Positions 59,830-64,000 of a stretch of 64,000 nt of DNA are shown piece after piece. The DNA is taken from assembly GCA_021796225.1 (NCBI GenBank), contig JAJYOL010000002.1, positions 62,001-126,000 on the forward strand, read 5' to 3'. The translations under genes were made by a program, and so were the position numbers. Numbering within the stretch: the first letter of the stretch is position 1; each line of letters opens with the position of its first letter. Under the pieces are notes generated by a model, which was not told where the DNA came from, did no database searches, and saw only the letters and a program-made list of their open reading frames with translations. Source of the stretch: Microcaldota archaeon (GTDB lineage Archaea > Micrarchaeota > Micrarchaeia > Micrarchaeales > CABMGC01).

Positions 59830-60552
59830 ATGCTATTTTCCCTCATCCGCGGTACTCCTGCGTTCTTTCTTCCCAAAGAGCGGCTTGTGGTGATAGGAGA
59901 CACACACATAGGCAAGGAAATTTTACTGGAACGCGAGGGGATATTTTTTCCTGACGCATCGCGTAAAATGGCACAAAACATACTGAAGATATTAAGAAAA
60001 AAGAAGGCCAAAGGCCTTGTAATACTCGGCGATGTAAAGGAAAGTGTCGGGCATCCGAACAAAGCGGAATCCAATGCAATAGCGTCTTTTTTCAATGTCT
60101 TGAATGGTATCGATATACACATTGCCAAGGGTAACCACGATGCGCATCTCGGTGAGATTCTGGCAAGACAAAAATATCATGTACAAATAAGCAATGAAAT
60201 CCTTCTTGACAAGGTTGCACTGATGCACGGGCATGCGATGCCGACTCAGGAGGCAATGTCAAAACAGCTCATAATTGCCGGGCATTCGCACATAGCAGTA
60301 AAAAAAGCCGGAGTAATAGGGAAAGGGTGGTTGGAGACAAATATCGGCCCAAACGCAAGAAAATATTACAAAAAAATAAACAAAAAGTCCAAACTTGTAG
60401 TAATACCTGCATTCAGCGATCTGATAACCGGAATGGAATACGACCCTAAAAGCGCGCGCCTCATGCCAATGCTCCGTAAAAACATATTCAATCCCGATAA
60501 GGCAAGGCTGTTCAATCTTAATGGGGAACGTTGCCAGTCGTTGCGCAAATAA
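59830..60552 (+). CDS. Calcineurin-like metallophosphoesterase (MJ0037/YkuE-like)
   Basis: 240 residues. Metal motifs: VVIGDTHIGKE, VILGDVKE, KGNHDAHL, LMHGHAMP and IAGHSHIAV. It resembles the archaeal phosphoesterase group related to ligase-associated PdeM. Substrate unknown; it may act on nucleotides or nucleic acids. ATG at 59830 leaves only a short leader. Confidence 0.88.
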   Translation: MLFSLIRGTPAFFLPKERLVVIGDTHIGKEILLEREGIFFPDASRKMAQNILKILRKKKAKGLVILGDVKESVGHPNKAESNAIASFFNVLNGIDIHIAKGNHDAHLGEILARQKYHVQISNEILLDKVALMHGHAMPTQEAMSKQLIIAGHSHIAVKKAGVIGKGWLETNIGPNARKYYKKINKKSKLVVIPAFSDLITGMEYDPKSARLMPMLRKNIFNPDKARLFNLNGERCQSLRK

Positions 60553-60579
60553 TATAAAACGCAACATACAATATTTTTC

Positions 60580-62217
60580 ATGTCCAATGGCAAAAAGATG
60601 GGGAAACGTCTTCAAACCATTCTCTTTTTCCTCATAACCGTAATCATCGGGATTATGGCTGTATCTTACTTGTATTCCGGACCAAATTTGATGTATGACG
60701 ATTCCACTTATCTCTACTTAGCCCATTATGCGCTTGAAGGTAACATGTCATTTCTTGCCGACCGTTTTGCGTATGGGTTTCTCAAAATTTTTCAAACAGG
60801 ATTACCTATTTATCTATTCGGCTACGGAACACCGCAGGCGTATGCGGCAACCCTTATGGATTATCTCATCATTTTACTCATAATATTCCTGTTTGCAAGG
60901 CGTGTTTCCAAAGGAAACGACTGGTTTGCGCTTCTTGTATCTTCAATAGGCGCCACCTTCCCGTTTGTCGCAGGCAATGCAACCCGCGTGCTTCCTGATA
61001 TTCCCATCGGAATGGTCGCCGCGTTGGCGCTGTATATTTTTCTAGTCGTTTCGCGTCAAAAACATAAAATATTGCCGCCATTACTGTTCGGATTTTTGAC
61101 GTTTCTAACCGTATACATGAACGAAGAGGGATACATATTTACGATGGCCGTAACCGCATCCCTGCTGTTTCTGTTCCTGTCTGAAAACCGAAAGAACAAA
61201 GGTATATGGCGTAACGAATCTCTGCAATGGCTGAATTTTCAATATCTTGTCCTGTTTGTTATTGGCGGAGTAATGAGTTTCATTTTGTATATATCCGTAT
61301 TTTATTTTGCGATACATTCCCCATTTTTCCCTTTTACTCATTACAGTACAATTCCAAACTCATTTTCTTTAGCCGACCATCTGTCAATGTTGCTTCCCTT
61401 TTCCACTTTACCTTATTACACCGACACCTATCCTCTCGGTCCGTTCTTCCTATTCTCGCTGTTCGGATGCATTCTTGCAATATACCGAAATGAACGCAAG
61501 CTCATACTTCCAGCATCGGTGGAAATACTGGTTACTATATATTTTTTCATAGGGCCGTCTTCTCCAAGCGATCTTTTTTCAGGACGTGCATATCTCGCCA
61601 TGCCGACCGTTCCGAGAATGTTTGCACTTCTGGTTCTTCCGGCAGCACTTCTCGCGGGATATTTTATCCTTTCAATATTTCATTACGCAAAGAAAAAATT
61701 CGGCAAAAAGTACGCAGTAGTCGCGATATTGGCGATTCTGGCGATTTCAGCAGTCGGGTATTACAACATATACGTCGTTTTACACTCATACAATGCATTT
61801 GTATCGCTACAATATTCCGTTTTTAACACGCTGGTTTCTGTTGTCACAAACACGTATCCTGCAGGAGCACATATTTATGCCGCAGGTCTTACGGCGCAGG
61901 CAACGTTGTTCATGTTTAACATTTTAACGAATTTCAAAAGCAATTATTCATACTTGGATATTTCAAGTCCTTCCCTTTTCAATCTCAATTACGTTCCCGG
62001 GCCGTGTGCCGATCCTGGAAACGATTCCATTCTTTTGATGTGGAATCCTGCCAACAATACGAACACCGGCGGATGGTTGGTCGGGGGCAACTGTACGATA
62101 AGTCTTATTGGAAATTTCAGTACCGGTATCAGACATATAAGCAGAAACTCCTATTTTCCAGCTCAGGTACTCTACCTATACCGCGTATCCTCTAATAACA
62201 CCGTCAAAAATAAGTGA
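60580..62217 (+). CDS. Polytopic GT-C glycosyltransferase-like membrane protein
   Basis: 545 residues with about 11 membrane segments. After the first helix, LMYDDSTYLYLAHYALEGN carries an Asp-Asp pair as in the PMT/ArnT catalytic loop. GTPQAYAATLMDYL follows. A C-terminal extracytoplasmic tail has several sequons. It likely uses a polyprenyl-phosphate sugar. It is alone, not with other glycan genes, and is transcribed from its own TATA-like AATATAAAA about 25 nt before ATG (leaderless). Confidence 0.75.
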   Translation: MSNGKKMGKRLQTILFFLITVIIGIMAVSYLYSGPNLMYDDSTYLYLAHYALEGNMSFLADRFAYGFLKIFQTGLPIYLFGYGTPQAYAATLMDYLIILLIIFLFARRVSKGNDWFALLVSSIGATFPFVAGNATRVLPDIPIGMVAALALYIFLVVSRQKHKILPPLLFGFLTFLTVYMNEEGYIFTMAVTASLLFLFLSENRKNKGIWRNESLQWLNFQYLVLFVIGGVMSFILYISVFYFAIHSPFFPFTHYSTIPNSFSLADHLSMLLPFSTLPYYTDTYPLGPFFLFSLFGCILAIYRNERKLILPASVEILVTIYFFIGPSSPSDLFSGRAYLAMPTVPRMFALLVLPAALLAGYFILSIFHYAKKKFGKKYAVVAILAILAISAVGYYNIYVVLHSYNAFVSLQYSVFNTLVSVVTNTYPAGAHIYAAGLTAQATLFMFNILTNFKSNYSYLDISSPSLFNLNYVPGPCADPGNDSILLMWNPANNTNTGGWLVGGNCTISLIGNFSTGIRHISRNSYFPAQVLYLYRVSSNNTVKNK

Positions 62218-62222
62218 TTCGA

Positions 62223-63656
62223 TCAAACGGGAGCGGGAGGGAACTTTTCCTTAACCTCGCGCATTTCCTTATTGACGATATCCTTCCACGCTTTGAATCC
62301 CGCAAGATCCGGATACTTGCCGTAAAGCTCATTCATCCTCTTCATTTTCTTTACGGTGAAGACGAGATTCTTGAAAGCTTCAATATTTGAAAGTCCGCTG
62401 AGCACCTTTGTGAACGTAGAAGCTATGGTTATTTCCGGTATCCTTCCGTAGCTGATGTCTTCAGCTTCCTTTTTCGTCAGGAAGTGGCTCATCCCATAGT
62501 TTATCAGGTCGTTGTTTAAGGATTGCAGATAGACTCTGAAGGCTTCAAGCGCGGCGGTTTTATTTCCGTATGTGTTGTTGTACCTAACATTGTAATTCCA
62601 GAGGAATTCCATGCTGGTGTTACCTTCGTTTATCGCATCTCCCGCAACCTGCCCTGCAAGAACTCCCGCAACCATTGCCGGGCCTATTCCGCCCGCACTT
62701 ATCGGGTTCGGCATTGCCATACTGTCTCCCGCACCCATGTAACCCGGAAATACGAGACTGTCGAATTGTCTTCTCACGGTAACCGACCAGTATCCCTTTC
62801 CGTTCTTGTCGGTTTCGTCTATCGTTATGCTTTTTATCAGAGGATTCCATTTCACGTACTGGTCTATGAGCGTATGCAGCGTGTCCGTCTTTCCAAGCTT
62901 TGCATTCCTTACATCTAAGCTCTTCTTTTCCACACCGATTCCTATGTTTATTCTGTTTCCCTTCTTCGGGAATACCCATCCGTAGCCTCCCGGGGCGAGA
63001 ACCTGGTTAAGGTGAATCAGGGCGTTCTTCGGGTCATAATAGTTTTCATCTTCTCCGTTCTGTTCGAAATGGGCTATGTATCGTCCCGTAGATTCTATGT
63101 CGTCCGTGCTTACCGTATTTTCTATATAATCATTCTTAGGCAGCTTTCTCCTTATCGTGCTTGCCACGCCAAGTGCGTCTATGACGAGCTTTGCACGTAT
63201 CTTCACCTGTTCCCCCTTTTCATCCCTGCCGTATATTCCCACTACTTTGTTGTCTTCCACTATGGGTCCTTCGACTTCATAATGCGGCCTGTATTCGACA
63301 CCCGCTTTCTGTGCTTCAGCCGCAAAGAATTTCGCCGCTTTCGGCCGGTCAAGGCTGAATCCTTCTCCTTCGAATGGGAACCGGTTTTTCATATCCGGGC
63401 TAAGGACCTGCACGCCGTCGACTCTGATGTCGAGCACGGGCTCTGAAAGCTTGATTTTAAGCTCCTTTTCAATAAGGTCGATGTGTGACTTTGCGACAGC
63501 ATCTCCGCATACCCATCCCCAATTGGTTTTCTTTCCCACTTCCGAGCTGTCATTTCTGTCGAGCATGAGTACCTTTGCGCCTTTTCTTGCCGCTGCGGTT
63601 GCCGCAAGGGCACCTGCCATGCCTCCTCCTGCGACTATTATGTCATAATTTTCCAA
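62223..63656 (-). CDS. Geranylgeranyl reductase family flavoprotein
   Basis: 477 residues. FAD site DIIVAGGGMAGALAATAAAR, the DRPKAAKFFAAEAQKAGVEY block, KLVIDALGVAS and the second flavin motif YMGAGDSMAMPNPISAGGIG. This matches archaeal digeranylgeranylglycerophospholipid reductases, which saturate the isoprenoid chains of membrane lipids. NWGWVCGDAV supplies the conserved cysteine region. It lies 12 nt after rpoK. Other members act on menaquinone or polyprenol chains. Confidence 0.9.
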   Translation of the reverse strand: MENYDIIVAGGGMAGALAATAAARKGAKVLMLDRNDSSEVGKKTNWGWVCGDAVAKSHIDLIEKELKIKLSEPVLDIRVDGVQVLSPDMKNRFPFEGEGFSLDRPKAAKFFAAEAQKAGVEYRPHYEVEGPIVEDNKVVGIYGRDEKGEQVKIRAKLVIDALGVASTIRRKLPKNDYIENTVSTDDIESTGRYIAHFEQNGEDENYYDPKNALIHLNQVLAPGGYGWVFPKKGNRINIGIGVEKKSLDVRNAKLGKTDTLHTLIDQYVKWNPLIKSITIDETDKNGKGYWSVTVRRQFDSLVFPGYMGAGDSMAMPNPISAGGIGPAMVAGVLAGQVAGDAINEGNTSMEFLWNYNVRYNNTYGNKTAALEAFRVYLQSLNNDLINYGMSHFLTKKEAEDISYGRIPEITIASTFTKVLSGLSNIEAFKNLVFTVKKMKRMNELYGKYPDLAGFKAWKDIVNKEMREVKEKFPPAPV

Positions 63657-63668
63657 AATAATCCCTAA

Positions 63669-63842
63669 TTATTTGTTTCTGAGCACGATTATAGGTATTG
63701 CGTCCTCTTCGAATTCTATCTCCGCAAGGACAAGAGGGTCGTCGACTCCTGCGGGAACTTTTATCAGTGGAGGAGCTCCGTATGCGAGCTGGAGTGCCCT
63801 GGCGCCTATGATTCTTGCTTTTTCAAATCTTGTATATTCCAT
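63669..63842 (-). CDS. rpoK: DNA-directed RNA polymerase subunit K (Rpb6)
   Basis: 57 residues from ATG 63842 to TAA 63669. Family signature TRFEKARIIGARALQLAYGA and the end DAIPIIVLR. It helps assemble and stabilise the A' subunit. Length is normal for archaeal K. It is co-directional with and just upstream of the geranylgeranyl reductase gene. Confidence 0.95.
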   Translation of the reverse strand: MEYTRFEKARIIGARALQLAYGAPPLIKVPAGVDDPLVLAEIEFEEDAIPIIVLRNK

Positions 63843-63887
63843 GAAAACACGACTGGCTAACTAGCGTAAGATGCATTTAGTTAAGTG

Positions 63888-63898
63888 TTATTATATTG
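63888..63898 (-). promoter_or_regulatory. Possible TATA box of rpoK
   Basis: CCAATATAATA on the minus strand lies about 45-55 nt before the rpoK ATG, implying a leader of about 20-25 nt. Confidence 0.4.
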
Positions 63899-63945
63899 GC
63901 ATAGATACAATTTTAAATCTTCTTTAAGCTCGCCGGAGACGGCTT

Positions 63946-64000
63946 ATGGTAAGGTTTAGGCATCAAATCGAGCCAAGCAGGCGCAAGGCGGTTTTACGCT
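63946..64000 (+). CDS. Start of a gene continuing past the window, possibly ribosomal protein L24
   Basis: ATG at 63946 opens a frame of 18 codons to the edge: MVRFRHQIEPSRRKAVLR. GGAG lies 8 nt before the ATG. The basic PSRRKAVLR resembles the PRKQRKALY block at the start of archaeal uL24, but this is too short to be sure. Confidence 0.4.
   Translation, partial: MVRFRHQIEPSRRKAVLR

Overview
The window is chromosomal DNA of an archaeon. Supporting genes are RNA polymerase with split B (B''/B') and split A (A'/A'') subunits plus subunits H and K, TFE, aIF2-alpha, L44e, RNase P proteins Rnp2 and Rnp3, an LSm protein, prefoldin beta, GINS, a PriL-like primase subunit, GatDE, Lhr helicase and a geranylgeranyl reductase. 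Three of seven tRNA genes have introns, and no tRNA gene encodes CCA. Bacterial-type gyrase (GyrA/GyrB) and a full DnaK-DnaJ-GrpE set sit beside this core. The mix, the compact packing and the pilin-like proteins with a QxAMEYLM-YGWAIL leader suggest a DPANN/ARMAN-like lineage, possibly Micrarchaeota. That assignment is inference.

Layout. 1-5440 (minus): surface-glycan genes (GT4 glycosyltransferase cut by the window edge, GT-C membrane transferase, NodU-type carbamoyltransferase) and a YchF-like GTPase. 5465-6848 (minus): tRNA-Leu, UPF0147, intron-bearing tRNA-Arg and TatD. 6901-10870 (minus): an apparent heat-shock operon, wHTH regulator-grpE-dnaK-dnaJ, with a perfect 9-bp palindrome upstream of its TATA box. 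11005-13409 (plus): a thioredoxin-NHL protein and an alpha/beta hydrolase. 13422-21044 (minus): rpoH-B''-B'-A'-A''-LSm-tRNA-Ala. 21241-24298 (plus): two tandem pilin-like LamG proteins and an Mre11-type nuclease. 24287-27114 (minus): a tail-anchored wHTH protein with ADP-forming acyl-CoA synthetase subunits. 27180-39513: beta-CASP nuclease, SSB-like protein, rnp2-rnp3, prefoldin, an HTH protein with a large surface protein, Lhr and gyrBA. 39690-49639 (plus): tRNA-Lys, a polytopic membrane protein, TFE, initiator tRNA, GINS-L44e-aIF2alpha-PAC2, intron-bearing tRNA-Gly(CCC), gatD-gatE-AIM24-GNAT. 49642-64000: isochorismatase-like hydrolase, tRNA-Gly(GCC), glyA, PriL-like protein, small zinc proteins, speD, signal peptidase, SMC, site-2 protease, phosphoesterase, GT-C transferase, geranylgeranyl reductase, rpoK and the first codons of another gene.

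Expression signals are clear. TATA boxes lie about 25 nt before apparent transcription starts. Some genes look leaderless. Others carry GGTG or AGGTG ribosome-binding sites, often in front of TTG or GTG starts, and several start choices below rest on these.

Most notable signals: T-loop introns in tRNA-Arg(TCT) and tRNA-Ala(GGC) sharing one bulge-helix-bulge design; a 12-nt intron in tRNA-Gly(CCC); C instead of U at position 55 in both tRNA-Gly genes; the heat-shock regulator and its likely operator; a PriL-like subunit without the iron-sulfur cysteine pattern; a signal peptidase with a large insertion in its catalytic region; and the paired LamG pilins. I saw no CRISPR array, insertion sequence, integrase or rRNA gene.
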